This document shows positions 1-14,036 of a stretch of DNA of 64,000 bases, one piece after another. The stretch is from Xylocopa sonorina (Eukaryota; Arthropoda; Insecta; Hymenoptera; Apidae). The stretch lies in NCBI RefSeq assembly GCF_050948175.1, contig NC_135202.1, positions 2,356,001 through 2,420,000 of the forward strand, in the 5' to 3' direction. The notes below the pieces were generated by a model. The model saw only the letters and a list, made by a program, of their open reading frames with translations. It was not told the origin of the DNA and made no database searches. Made by a program: the position numbers and the translations under genes. Positions within the stretch are counted from its first letter, which is position 1, and every line of letters starts with the position of its first letter.

Positions 1-90
1 GTGCGTTTGCCTTGATCGCCCCTCTTGGCTATTCGACATGCGTGCAGCACGCGAAATTGCAGCTGCACCGGGCCTCTGGCTTGTCAGTCT

Positions 91-109
91 CCCCCCCCCC
101 CCCCCCCCC
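91..109. repeat. poly-C run, 19 bp
   Basis: Uninterrupted C homopolymer (G-run on the minus strand). Confidence 0.97.
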
Positions 110-248
110 ATCCAGTCCTAGCCTTCCCCCTGGTCCCTGTTGCGTCTTTTCCCGTTGTGACCGATTCTTCGTGTACACACGCGTGTCAGAGAAAAGCTTC
201 GAGGCGTTCGTTCGACGCGACGACGGTGCTGCTCGCTCGCCGGTATTG

Positions 249-325
249 ATGGTGGTGGTGGTGGTGGTGGTGGTGGTGGTTGTTGTTGCTGGTAGTGGTG
301 GTGGCGGTGGTGGTAGTGATGATGG
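249..325. repeat. TGG/TGT/TGA imperfect triplet array
   Basis: About ten perfect TGG units followed by TGT, AGT, GGC and TGA variants. G-rich plus strand. Confidence 0.92.
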
Positions 326-3300
326 TCACGGGTGGATGTTCGCATAGGATTACCGGTTATCATGGAACACGATGAAACAACGATGACACACGGTATCTGT
401 TACATCGAAATTACATCGGCAATATGTTGCGTTCGCAGCGTCACACGGATGATCGCTCGAGGTGCGTGTGTACGCTAACGGAAGACTTGCGCTACATTGC
501 GCCCGAACGACTGGATTCGACCGATACTCGACGTCATACGATGATTGTTTGATTTTGAAACACCCGTTACGTCGCTCGGGGACGTTGACAAGGTTTTCCC
601 CAGCAAAAAGGCCCTAACGCTACGCTGGAATGGTACTCGAAGCTGGTTGGTATTACTGGTAAAAGTTGAAATCCTATAAATCGGAAGAGGGTGAAACAAT
701 TAAAAATATTCTGGATAAATGAATGGCAGGGCAGAAATCACGACACTTGTGACGGCCGTCACTGCTGGTTAATCGTCTCGTTTGTTAGACCAGTCCTCCG
801 CCTGCATGTGTCCGTTTAAGGAATGGACCGATAACGATCGCGTCGCAAGACGCACGAGCTTGTTATCCTGAGCATCAGCTATTGCATCGACACTCATAAT
901 GACAGTTTAAGTCGAACTCTCGGTGAATCTTGCGAATTAACTTTTCACGGGACGCTCGGTCGTCTTTGATTCATTCAGCCAGTCGATTGCCACGCAATTC
1001 CCAACCAGTAGGTAACAATGAAATGTTGCGATCAGCAATGTATCTAGGTGAGAAACGAATATCTCGCGTTTCCACGAGAATTTCGAGAATTTCGCTCATC
1101 TATGCTGAAGAGCGTGGATACTTTTGTGGATAATGGAAATTGTACGTACGAAGGCACACATAATATCCGAGGACCGTGAAACGATCGGTGACGATCATCG
1201 ACGAAGATCGCGATCACGGGAGGTTGGACCGATCGATCGAAGCTCGTCTAAGCTGACTGGCTCGAACTAGCTGACTTCCCGTGGATGATGAGGCGAGCAG
1301 GGTAAAGGAACGTCAGCAAGTAGCATCGGTTCCACGGTGAAAATAATTAATCACGGCACCGATAAGAACGTCGATGCTGACAGACGCGGATTGCTTTCAC
1401 GAGGGTTCGGTTGTTTGTATCATCCCTCGAGGGAAACGGTTATGCCAGATCGGCATGCCATCGAGAATATGCGCGAGACTAATGGTTCGGCTACCTGAAC
1501 GGAGAAAAGGAAACGTACGAGTGGAAGAAACTTCTTTGTGTTGTTGGCCAGGGAATCGGCGTTACCGATCTGGAAAAGTGACGGGTCACGCGTACGCCAG
1601 TGCCACCGCGATCGGCGTCGTGCGCTGGAATCTCTGCTCCTTTCGTCTAAGGGGTAAGGGATGGTCTCTCTAGCAGCGGATTGAGACACTCGCGACTACC
1701 TGATCACCGATAGAGAACGAATGGTAAAATGAAGAGCGGTGTGTGCCCCGGATGAGGCCGCAAACCGGACAGATAAGAATCATTTTTCAAAGGCGTGTTA
1801 CGAGGACGCGCGACGGAAAGGGGAGAGTCCGTTTGATAAATGATCGCGAACGGTGGCCGCCGATTTTCCAACCGGGAGAGACGTCCTTGAGCGAATTGGT
1901 GAATATGAAAAATGAACGGGCACGTCGTGTATATCGTGGCTGTCGGATTTTTGTCCGGAAACCGACGCGAGGTAAGGATCGAGTGCAGCGTATATCTCGA
2001 ATACGATCTTCTCTTGGCGTAGATTACATTATATCGTGGGTAGCCGGGAATGATGTACTGCAAATGGAATCGCGGTTCCCATTGAACCTGTCGCGTTTTT
2101 CTCGCGCTTTCGAGATTACTTCTATATGTTCCACGTCGATAAATTAGCACCGGATCATCGTGAATTCGACTCTGCGTTTGATTTGTGCCTGCGACGTAAA
2201 TTTCACCGAGCCCGAGTACGTGGAAATCGTTCCAAGTAATTATGTTTCGGATCGGTCCTCCGCCCTTTTGCGCTCACGGTCCGTTTTCTCGTACGTTGAA
2301 GTATGTCTACGTCGAAGACGTTTCTCGACCAGATCTAGACCACTTTCCAAGACTTGTACCGGTTTCAGTCGAGACAGCTGAGAGAGAACTGTAATTTCAG
2401 TGTCGGTCGTTGCTGGGCCGGCTGTCCTTGATGAAGTGCGCGCGCTAGCGATGCACGATATACCGTATTTCTTACATAAAGCGGACATTGATGTTCGCCA
2501 TAGGGTCTAATACTCGCGGTGGGCGGCCATATTGGATCGTGATATGGGCCCGCAATTAAGGCCGAGTAGGCCACCCGGACGAGGGAGCGCGATAAGGTGA
2601 GGTTCAGCGTCTCAGGGCTAAGCTTGACCTTCTTGGCCCCCTTCGTTCGCTGCGCTTCCCAAAGCGGTCCGCGCTGGAGGTTAGGTCACGATTAAGCACT
2701 GATTGGGTGGGCCTAATAACCGGGGACCGTGCTGTATGCAGAACTTTCACCGAGGGAACGTCGTTCTCTCTGATGGATTAAAAGAATGATTTCACGTGCG
2801 CGCGAGCCTTCGACAGGCTTCGTCGGACCAGACGCTTCGGGAATTAACTTGTTGCTGCGGGTTATTCGATTGGGAACATTGATGAATTTTTTATTGTACT
2901 TGCTGTTAGATGTACCGTTATACATATTTAATGCCGGTGTTTCCTTTGCTTTCGACAACTTCAAACCTGAAATTCTCGCAAAACTCCTCGGAAATGTTAT
3001 TTCGTCATAATTGAACGATATCTGATTGAGGTTCATGGAGTGTTTCGACCATCGCAAACATCGAACAACTCCACGGGCAGGGTAGGACAACGGAGAAGCT
3101 CGCGGGTCCTTCAACTGTTGTCGTTGTCCACGATCAGATAAACGAGCCAGTCTCTGGTATGCAAATTCTAAACGAACTAATGAAGATTAAGAATGCCCCT
3201 GCTAAAGGAGTTCGCCTCATTTCGAAAACATTCTGCGCCACCCCGTCCGCCTCTCCGTAACCTGGAGGCTGGCCACGATCGCGGGGATTCCTGGCAGAAA

Positions 3301-4385
3301 CGGCCATTGTCTGTGGTATCGTTTTAATAGTGTCAAACGGGCGGACCTCCTACGGTGAAATTTCACCGACTATGAGGTAAAATCTATCGGGCCACGGGTG
3401 TCCCGTCATCGAGAGCCAGAGGGTCCGGTCCGGGTTACGGTAGCTGGCTGAGATTATCATCTCTTACAGTAGCGACGACGCTATGAGGGATTCCCTCTTA
3501 ATAGCTCCTTTAATTTTTTTCGACCGGTATACTCGGTTTGTGCCCTGCTCTCGCATGCTTCCTCTTATCCCTTCGTGGAAACAGGGCAACGGTGGATCCA
3601 GGATCCGTTTTGTAATATTTCAGCACCGGTTTCACGGTCCTGTAGTAGACCCTAATTTGGTGGCGCGAATAGGGACGTTCCTGGCCCACGGGTTGCACGG
3701 GTAACGCTCGATGCTTTTTCGTTTAATGAGAGAACTAGAAAGATTTACGGGGCGATCTTCCGCTTGGAAATATGGGAAGCTCCGACAACTGACCGTGAAG
3801 GTGGTCGGCCTATTAATGTATTTCGAAAAGGATGCGTAGATGCGCGGCACAGATTATGGGATCCTCGTCGGAGTGATTTGTTTTAATAGCTGCGATTTTG
3901 CGCTATGAATCCGGGACGAATTTTACGTTTCAATTCCAATTTACCTATTTCTCGATTCGCAAGATCCGCTGAATTTAGTGACAAAAATGTGTCATTCATA
4001 TGGCAATAGATTACGAAGGTATTACGTACAGGCGAAGGAGTATTCTCTCGTCTACGAGCTTGCAAACGCGCGATTACGTAGAACCGCGTCATTATCCTGG
4101 CCTGCTTATACCACGCGCGACCAGCTTTCCTGCCGTGGACGCGTTCCAACGACACGGTCAATGAGTTATTCTAACGTTTCTCTTCGTTTAGACGCCGATA
4201 TTATACGCATGGTCGCGGAACGTAACGTAACGGGGTAATTCGCGAAAATTTGAACAGAAAAAACGCGAAACGGCGAGAAGAGTCGGGAAGGAACAAAATT
4301 GTTCCTTCATGTCGCGTTTCGAGCGGGCAAGCGTTTTGCCTGGCATTCAAACAAACCTTTATTACATACTGTTCCGTTCTCCGTG

Positions 4386-4407
4386 CTCTCTCTCTCTCTC
4401 TCTCTCT
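4386..4407. repeat. CT dinucleotide array
   Basis: About 11 CT units. Confidence 0.93.
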
Positions 4408-7400
4408 TTCCCTCCCTCTCTGGATACCTGTTAAATCCTCTACGGGACCTTTCGCACTCCCGTTTCGTCTTGCTCGATTATTCGCGATAATTTTACGTAC
4501 GGCACGTGAACGCGCGCGTGCGAGTACTCGAGGAAAGTGAAAGGGTCCGCGTAGTAGTATACGTCGACAGAGCGGCCAGCCAATTTCTCTCTACCGCCCA
4601 CGCAACGTATCCAATTAAAAAACGTCGATAATTCAAGCTCCGGCGAGAGTTCTATCCCGGAGGAACAGTCCTGGACGCTGACGAGACATTACTTAGACCG
4701 AGGAACGAGCCACGGATAAGTGGTCACGGGCAAAGGGGCAAGACACAGGCTAATCCCGGCGCAATAATTACACCCACGATGGAATTTATTCGCGGTTATC
4801 GCGAAATAAATGCGCCATCACCGACGGGGGCCCCCTTGGCTTCGTCCTCCTAAGCGGCGCTAAAACCTGCCGCGTCGATGCGCTACGCTGCTTTTACCCC
4901 GAGGGTATGCAACGTGGACGCGGGCCCCCGCTCCCTCGCACGGCAGATGAACCATAGCTGAACTTATTTCCACCGGACCCATTCCATTACCACCCCTTTA
5001 ACCTTTTTCCTACGTCCTGCCTCTCTCGTTCGTGTTCCGGCCCAAGCCCGTTTCGCTAGCGGCCCTGTGGCGGAGGCGCGCGAGGTGATAAATCACCGCG
5101 CCATAAACAACCAATATTTCTCGTCGAATGTTTACCGAGTACGCTTTAAATGCCTTGTTAAAACAAACCTACGCCCGCGCGAGTTGGACTGCACGCCCTT
5201 TTTGCCCTTCTTCGTTGCACCAATGCCGCGCCCCACCGATCTCGGCGTCGACTCACCGGCCGGGTATATATCACGGACCCGGCGTAAACTCCGTGACCTC
5301 GCGCGAAACCTCTCGACGCCGATGGAAAAAGTCGACAGAGTCTCCGCATCGGCGACCCCGTCCACGGCCTCGTCGAGAACGACCCGACGAGTCTTCGTCT
5401 CGCTTCCCACGCCTGATTAGATCGCGCCGATCTTTTTTCGCGCTCCTACCTTTTCCAGTTAACTTCATCTTCCCTCAAAGTCTGATAATGATCCATTAAT
5501 TCGATTATTCGTAATACTGGTTCCTAATATTTGGTTGTGGTAATACCCGAAGCTCGAGCCAGAAGTGAAACGGGGAGTATCCACGACTATAAATTACTTC
5601 CTCTGGCCGCACCAGCTCCAAAGTTCGTTCCACGCGTAATAGAATCCTCCTGCGAACGAAATTAATTCTTCACCACTCGCTGACCTCCACTCCGGCCAAC
5701 GATGCATTCCGTATTATCAGAAAAAGGACGGGATAATCGAAACGATTAAGATTGAAATGGGGGACGCGCCACTTTGTTCCAAACCGCGACCAGCGCAAGT
5801 AATTTGAATGTTAATCGACGGTCGACTCTGTCCAGTTCTCGTTTACGACCTGTTCGGGTTCAGTGATCGGGGCTGGACACGTCCTTCGTGGAAAGTTCGA
5901 AAGTCGACGCGGTGGAAAAGAGCCGATACGCGGAGGGGCGTAGCCCGTAGTTCATCGTTGATTGAGTTATAGCGCGTTAAAAAGGCCTCGGGTTCGGAAC
6001 GAATTTCGACCGTGCCGCGATGAAGGCGAGATGAAATTAGCGATGAATAAGTTGCTCGCTGATGGCCCACCGTTCACCACCACGGGCAGAGACTTTTTAT
6101 TCGATCGGAACGGGTACAAATATTCATAAGGTACGCATCTCCCACGGAGGAGATATATCAGAAATGTTTCGTTTGCACATAACAAAGAGTAGATATGCTT
6201 GAAATGTTTAAGAAGCTGTTCGACTGTTTGAATACCGTAACCGTACGCTCCGATGTAATCAAGTGGTAAGAAAAGCGCGCGAGTTAAGTCCGCGTCGAAT
6301 CAGACACTGAGAGAGCCATTCACGTTCCCGTGGCATATCCCACCGCGTGATTTCTTTCCACCGTCTCGAACGGTTCCAGGCAGTCTGCTTGGATATAAGG
6401 AGAGAGTGAGAGTTTCGCGTTATCCGAGACAGGAATTCTCTTGACGCCGGATATCTGATTTTCGAGCGGCGAGCTGAAAATAAGCCTGGAAGATATCCCA
6501 CGTCACGTGTAGCCGTATAGTTTAATGACGCCCCCGTGATTTATTTCGCGTTTCTCGCGGCAATAAACGGCCGATTAAAAAATGAGAAAGATTTATCAAG
6601 CTCGTCTGGGAGCAGGGGCAAGGATGGAATAAAGTTGGAGAGACGGAAAGAGCGAGAGAAGAGAAGTCGCCTAGAGGCACACTCGTGGCCGGCGAGCTTC
6701 GAGTTCAGATACAAGTTTGCTTGAAAAACACACTGTAGACACAGCGGACATGGCCACTGGCGGGTTATCAACCGATCAGAAGTAAATCTCCCGACCACTG
6801 TCAGGGAGCGTTCGACAGGGTACGATAGTGAATTAACTGCCGGAATAAATGGTGCCTCCTAGGACGAGATTCCATTCACGAAATTTCTCGCCAGCGTTCC
6901 GCGGTCCCCCTCGATAAGAAAAAAATGCACCTACTTCTTGGAAAAGTCTTTCGCTGCTCGTTTTTTCGAACCATCTCGGCCATCTGCAACGAAGAAAAGA
7001 ACAATTTTACGCTCCGCTCCATGTGCGGGATCAATGATCCTGATAAAACCGACCATACCTCGCTGATTCTGGTCACTTTTATAGGTCTAACCTTTGACGA
7101 GTTGACGAGTTCTCTGTATAGATAGAAGTTTGCGCTCAAAGTGAATTCGCAGGGGTGATGAGTCGATAAAACGAATCAAGAGTTCATTTCAGAGAATCGC
7201 TTCTTCTAAATGGATTCTTCGATCCATTTACTATTTGGAAACCGATTTTGTTACCGATAAGATTGGTTGTTCATTTTTATCGAGCTAGTTTTGTGAAAAA
7301 ATTCCTGAAAAATGTTAAAGTTCTTCTCCATTGTCGATGTTTTTCATATTAGCCAGGAAAAACAAAGAAAATTTTCGGAATAGAGTATCGCGTGCATTTC

Positions 7401-8698
7401 AGTAAGAGTCTCGTAGGGTAGGTTGGCGGGCGTAAACTAATCCCATCACTGGCTGTGTCTATTATTCGTGAAAAGTCCGTGGATACGGCAGCCACGTACG
7501 GGAAAAAACCTTCAATTTGCATCGGCCGCCATTCTTCAGCTCCTTTGAATTCCGTCGCTATAGCGACCTTTGTCCGGATCGTGCCACAATGGCCACTATC
7601 TTCTCCCTCGGCTCTCCGCTTCTTCCTGGAGAAACCGTCGCAAACAAAGAATCCTCCCTGCACCCCCGGGAGAAAAAGGGTAAAAAGGCGAAAAAGGTCG
7701 ATACACGAATAAGCGATGCGCCGCTTGGATAATCCGAGAAAAAAGACCGCGAAACGTGAACTCGCACTGTGCCGCACCAAGCAACCCCATCCCCCCTTCC
7801 TACCGCCTCCTCCTCATCCTCTTCCTCGCCCCCTTCGATCGTCCCGATATCGACTTATATGCGCACATACAGGGTGGATCGATGTATAGCGCGTTTTTGG
7901 AAACGATACGGCCATCTTGTCGCTTCGGACGGCTGATTTTCACCCCAGACTTTTAGGATAGTTTTCTTCCGTTTCCGTTTTGTTCATTACCGAATGTAAT
8001 TCTCTCCTCTTCTTTTTCGGTTTATTATTCTCATCCAAGCATCTCTTTCGACCAAGAAAATAATGGATCGGCCATCAAAAGTTGGGTCACTAGTTGGAGC
8101 GCCTCGATGCGCCGGAAAGCTCAAAAGCTCCGCGGGGTAGCACGAGTGACTCGTTACCCTTGGGAAGAGGGAGCGTGGTCCGCCCTTCGAGTGCGATCGC
8201 GTCGCGGTCACAGTTTACGCGACCGATAAACCGTTGCTGCTTGCCCCGTAATTTTCGTGAAATATTTGGAGACGTATCGAATGGAGAGGGTGGTCCGAAA
8301 CGCGAGCGGGTGGAGTTCGAGGGGTAGGGTGAGTCTGGTGAGATCGGTACAGAGAGACGACAAAGGAAACAAAGCGAACGGCGTGACTGCGGTGGCCAAT
8401 GGGAGTCCCGTGCGAGGGGACATCGGGACCGAATCAGTTTATGCGCGACAGGTTCTGGAAAGAAAGAAAAAGAAGCCGAAACCAGGAGAAGAGGGTGGGT
8501 GGGGTGGTGAACAAGAGGAAGAGGAAGATAGAAGAAGAGAGCCAGGGACCAACCAGACTGTATGTATAGTTTGCCAACTCTCCAACCTTCTGGTTCGCCG
8601 CCATGGAGAGACATTATTTACAACAGACTCTTTGGTAGACAATGCTGGGGTAACCGCGGCCATCTTTCGTTCCTTTTCTGTCCTCCATATGCAACAGC

Positions 8699-8720
8699 AT
8701 CTGCTGCTGCTGCTGTTGCT
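8699..8720. repeat. CTG triplet array (short)
   Basis: Five CTG units with one TTG variant. Confidence 0.85.
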
Positions 8721-9667
8721 CCAGCCATCCCATCGGATCCTCTTTACCACATCGGAGAAACGGCCTACCGTTTCCCTCCTCCCGACGTCTCTCCGTTTGA
8801 CGTGGTTTCCGTTGGCTCTTCTACTTAGGACTTTCGATCGCAAATAGCGCCAACGGACGATGGAAACTTGCGGACAGTTATCATTATCATAAACCTGCGG
8901 CGTAACGCAAAGTGTTGGCTTCCCGTTGACTCGATCAATCCTTTGCCGTCCTCGTTCAACTTTGATTCATTTGCGTAACAGTGAAACAAGTATTACTTAA
9001 AACTATATTAACGATCATTCTCTAACGAGTATTCCGCGTTAATGAAGTTAGCGTTAAGAGGTTATCGGAGCTTCGGTTAACTCGGTCGGAGACCGAGTGT
9101 TACAGCTAGAATCCCTGGTTAGGACACAGATGCATCACGGATGATTCTTCCTGCCCTGTATTAAAGATCTTATCGACTATCTATCGTTCAGCGTGGCGGT
9201 CGTAACGTTCTGTTCGCAGGTGTACATCAGGATGGCAGGTATCACCGGATGTTTTTGCCCCTGGTGAAAGCTCGACGGTGGCCGCGTTTTATGCGATTCA
9301 CCGTAATCACCTGGTCAACGACAGAGTTGACAGAGTCCTCCCTTCTTCGTAATTCGTTCCCTCTAATTAAAACGTAATTTCTCATGCAACCGTGCATGTG
9401 GCGGTAAGGGATGAAACTGAGGTACGGGAGGGGTTAGTCGGTTAAACTCGCGCAGTTCTGGATACTGGTTTTCTTGCGAGTCACAGGTAGTACACAGGTA
9501 ACGCGTGCCTCTGTCACCCTGTCGGCAGCCATCTGTTGTGCGCAGACCAGCTTCCGGCGAGGCAAGGCGAAGCAATCGAATCGGTCGCGGAGCTTATCGT
9601 GGCTGCGAACGCGGAGAAGCGCGGGCAAAGAACGGAAGGAAGAAATGCAAGGAGATAGAAAGAGGGA

Positions 9668-9684
9668 GGGGGGGGGGGGGGGGG
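9668..9684. repeat. poly-G run, 17 bp, inside a purine-rich tract
   Basis: G homopolymer flanked on both sides by GA-rich sequence (about 9.63-9.72 kb). Confidence 0.95.
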
Positions 9685-11596
9685 AGAAAGAGAAAGGAAG
9701 AAGAAAACTTGAAGAAGCGGACGGGTCCGCTCGGCTATCGGCGGAAGCGTAACATCCAATGCAATGGCGGTAGATGCTGGCGGTAGCAGCTGGCTCCTCT
9801 GCCCTTCTTACAGTCAGAAAACGAGTCGCGATCTCCTCGCTTGCGCCAGCCCAGTGTAAACCATCTTTGTGTTACCCGTGGACCTGTGTACGTACACGTG
9901 GTTGCGTACACGTGTGCGAGCTTCTCTACCCGCCAGAGAGACAGTCGTGTATATATCGAGTTGGCAAGAGACGATTGCCGGAGCCTGGCTGCAAGAGCAG
10001 CCGCCTCAATAAAAACTCCGCTCCTCGAGGCCCTCTTGTTGTCTCCTCTGCTCTGTTCTCCTCGTCCTTCGGGTAGAAAGAGCCGTGCTACGCCGGAATA
10101 CAGGGGGGAGACAAAGGGAAGAGGTCGAAGAGAGGAGAGGCCTGTGCTCTTCGTTGCCTTTACAGCCCGCCTCGTTTCGTCCTCTCCCTCGCAAGGAAGC
10201 CGGGCGCGGTCCACGCTCCGACGTTTGACAGAACAAAAGACTATCGACCGGACTCGTGAACACCGTCGAACGCTTCTTCCTCTTCCACTGGCATCGAAAA
10301 TAGCTTCCTTCTGCTAGCCACCCTACACGGATCCTTACACTCTCACTATATTATCGTTTCTCGTCTTCTTGCCCTTTACACCTTCTCTAGGTGGTCGCGC
10401 GTGTGCACACACCTATGAGCGTACGGTACCGTTCGTACCGTTCGTACCCAAAGAGAAGAAGCGCGATCCCTGCTGCCAGCACGAACCGATACGTCGTACA
10501 AATTACTGAAAATTGGTCCACTTTTTGAGTGAGACGGCCGCATCGACACCAACCGGATACGGACTGACCGACCGACTACCGGTGGGCTTCGAGATAGCTA
10601 CAGGTCGATCTTTTCCTGCGATCCCTCGTCTGTGCCGCTTCTTGACAGCCGTCCTCTCGTTCTTGTTGCGGACAGCCCCTTGGCTGCTGATCTGGGAATG
10701 CGACGATTTGCGCGCAGCTCCACTCTCCCGGTCTGTGCGACTACCTTTTTCTTAGTTTTTTTCTTCTTTTACGTTTTCTCCAATCATTTAGATGATCGCT
10801 GACCAATTGAAACGTAGGGGAACACGAATCGTACCGGTACTAATTGGCGGACTATGCTTCCCTAGGCTTCGCCCGATGTTTCGGTTAGCGATTTCCTCGT
10901 ACGGGGTGTCAAAAAAATCGGACCTGTTTCTAAGAAGGTGTAAGAAACGGGGTGATTGGGATAGAATCCAGAATTAATCATAGGGTAACTACTTTATGAT
11001 TACTTAGACGGCATAGAGGATATTAGGTATAAATGAGGAGCAAACTTCAATCACTGGCAGCAAACTTCCGATCTTTCTATTTGCACTTTTTTTCGGTAAT
11101 TATTTTTATTTTTTTTTTTCGGATACAAACAGTATTATATATTACGTACGTTTTGGAAATTTCGTTTTTTACTCTCAGTTCGTAATATTTATTAGGAGTC
11201 TTTTCATAGATATTTAATCAATGTATCAGTTCGCTAATGGTTTCCGTTTGAAAGTATCAAGCCATATGGACGTAAGTTATTGTTCTTAAACAACGTCCAA
11301 TACATATATCACGTGTACATCTTTTGATCAGAAATGTATGTATACATGTAAAGTACATGTTAAGTACTAGCAAAACTTACAAAAAAAAAAACACTCCTCG
11401 AATTTTGTCTCTGGTAACTAATAAAACACTGGTTCTACGCGTAAAGTTCTCATTACACCAGCTTCTTCATTATCCGTGACACACGGACGCCCTCGCGTGC
11501 GACTTAACGACGCTTAACTAATTAACGTAAAATTCGATCATGGAGAACCCACCCCTCCGCCTTTCCCCTTGTCGCTCTTCCGCGCGCGCACGCGCG

Positions 11597-11604
11597 CACA
11601 CACA

Positions 11605-11639
<35 letters not shown>
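11597..11639. repeat. CA dinucleotide array
   Basis: CA units with one TA interruption, preceded by CG repeats. Confidence 0.95.
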
Positions 11640-13949
11640 GAAACTGGCCCGTACGTGGACACGGGCAATCTGTTACTTACTCCCCTCTCGCACTTTCTCG
11701 TTCAAGAGAACGGATATCACGGCGCTATCTGGCCGCGATGGCGTGGTGTTAAAGGTCGGCCGATTTCCACGGACAAATGAAGTTGGTCGGGCCGTGTAAA
11801 CACCTGTAAGAGATTACGTAACCAGGCGCAAATTAACTGTGCACGGGTATCCGCTAGTTTTGCGATTCATCGCCGCCACCGACTGTCGTTCGATCACCTT
11901 GCAAACAAGGTTCGCACGGACGGAAACATAAATTCTCTTTGGTGGAAGCCGATTTCCGGAGATGGTCGAATGGTGGGCCATGGAATTGTAATAAAAAAAA
12001 ATAAAAAAAGGAACGAGGAAACGAAAATGAGCAGAGTTGTAAATCGATCTCGTTGCAACAATTTGCGAGTTTCCGTTCCTTAATATACAGATTGCCGATG
12101 ATGGCGTACTTGTAATATGTACGGTATAATAATTACGATATAGAGAAAACTTATGCGAAGGTAATGAGAGAATAATAAGGGAGTCTGACCTAATTAGTAG
12201 AACGTCTTTTTACTCTTCGTTCGAAGTTTAATGAATGTGATATAAGAGCACGTAATGGTAGAGATACGGGTATAATATAAGATAAAGTCAAGTGTATCGA
12301 ACAGGATGCGTAAACAACGAAAAGTATAGGTACCACGCAAGAGATTCAAAAATGAAGAAGTGGTGGAAACTAACTTTGCTTAAGACAGCATAAACACGTC
12401 GAAAGAGGCTCTGAATAAATATCAGTTATTGTATCGTTAAAGAATGTTTACCACTGGCTCCGACAAGATTTCACCTGCAAGAGATAACAGAAAAAGAGGA
12501 GAACGTAGACCGAACGTCAGCTTGGGACATTTCTGGAGCGTAGCATCCGAAAACGTCACTCTCGCGGAGAGCAAACAGATTTCTTCTCATTCGCGATTCA
12601 ACAAGGAAGCACTTTGTCGCGTTCGTTGCTCGGGGAATCGGGTTAATCAGCGAAAAAGGGGCACGGATCGAAGCGAATCGAAGGCGGCCGTTTTCGAGCA
12701 TCTTGTCGCGGCAGATAAAGCCCCGCAAAGCGAACGGTCGCGATTCGCGATCGCCAATAAAAGGGGAGGACCAGATTCTGGGCGCAGCTGTCGCTGCTGT
12801 AAAAGGTAGCCAGTGACAACGACTGCTTTTCGACAAGCCAGAAAATACGCGGAATTCATGGATGCGCACGTCCCTCGCCTTTCGGAGGCTTCTTTCAACG
12901 AGACGTGTCCCCTCTCGTTAACCGTTTGCACATATGCCTTTCTGACTGGCTCATAAATTAGTTGCAAATAGGCCAGTCAACAAAAGGATCACAAATTGGA
13001 ACCTCTTGACGTTTGATGCTTGGACTGATTGTATTTGAAATAGAAGTGGAATAATGGTTCTACCTTGTACGGAAAAATGACATTCGCAAAGCATATTTCA
13101 CCTGTGTGTATCGTATGACTTTGAACAATCGACGTCTTGGAAGAATTAATGGTGCGTGTAAGTTTGCAAAATTTTAGAAATTTTAAACCTCGGGCATAAA
13201 TTACGTATATAAGGTGTGTCAGAAATAATCCTTAGATACGCGATCTTGCCAGAAAACTAATCAAATATTTAGAAATCGCCGACTAATTTATATTCGAGAA
13301 AATCGTATAAAAATGAAATAATAACGTTTACGGGATAGGAAAGAATATTTTACGTTTCACTGTCGATTGATATTTAAGTTTTCATTATTTTAGCTGCGAA
13401 TTTCGGACTCGAAGTGAAATATTCGATTTCGAACCCAAATCTGTGAATACGTTGACAGTATATTCGTTGACTTATACTACTAATGCTACCAAGGATTCAC
13501 TTTCACCTTTACGTTGAAACTCAATACAAGGATTCTTGGTCGATTCGAATATAACAGATACGAATGCGTTGGCAAACGTGCGGTATCACAAAGAGCGCGC
13601 ACACGCGCGCCTAGTAGTATCCGTTTGCGGAGGTGATATTTCGAACTCCTCGCGCGGACGGCTTCGGCCATTGTATCCCCCTCGCGCTCATTAAATATTA
13701 ACGAGAGTCTCAATTTCTTCATTTCGTTGATGAGTCGCCGCGCGCCATCCGAGAACCCGCATATAGATTGAAAATTAACTTATATGAGCGCCGACAAAAT
13801 ATATGTGTACGCCGTAGAGCGCGCGCTGCACTTATACGACTCCGGGGCCTACGATTTACACGAGAGGTCCCAATGTTGGTATAACCCCTAAGTAGGAGAT
13901 TCTCTTCTTCCTTTTCTTCCGCCTTCTCGACCTTCCTCCACCTCCACTC

Positions 13950-13971
13950 CTTCTTCTCCTCTTCTTCCTCT

Positions 13972-14003
<32 letters not shown>

Positions 14004-14036
14004 TTCTTCTTCTTCTTCTTCTTCTTCTTCTTCTTC
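13950..14036. repeat. TTC (GAA) triplet array
   Basis: Imperfect start, then more than 18 uninterrupted TTC units. All-pyrimidine plus strand. The minus-strand poly-Glu open frame here is an artefact of the repeat. Confidence 0.96.

Larger units (their letters stand above)
1..9350. other. intergenic DNA downstream of ap, no gene recognised
   Basis: The stretch is CpG-rich with open frames under about 200 codons on both strands, none resembling a known family. Contents include a poly-C run (91-109), a TGG/TGT triplet array (249-325), a CT array (4386-4407), a small hairpin at 7207-7230, a pyrimidine-rich patch near 7.78-7.85 kb, a purine-rich patch at about 8.45-8.55 kb and a CTG array (8699-8720). 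A GC-rich segment at about 2.4-2.75 kb contains a PHO-like GCCATATT. Confidence 0.6.
9351..13900. other. intergenic DNA downstream of ap, no gene recognised
   Basis: Positions 9.35-10.8 kb are CpG-rich with a purine tract and a G17 run. A TATATA stretch near 9.95 kb lacks an insect initiator at the expected distance. Positions 10.98-11.45 kb are AT-rich with homopolymers. A CA array lies at 11597-11639. The rest, including the AT-rich 13.0-13.5 kb, shows nothing recognisable. Confidence 0.55.

Noticed and set aside
5266..5300. TATA-like GGGTATATATCACG considered as a core promoter
   Set aside because: No initiator at the usual distance and no gene downstream on either strand. The same holds for TATATA near 9950 and 43100.
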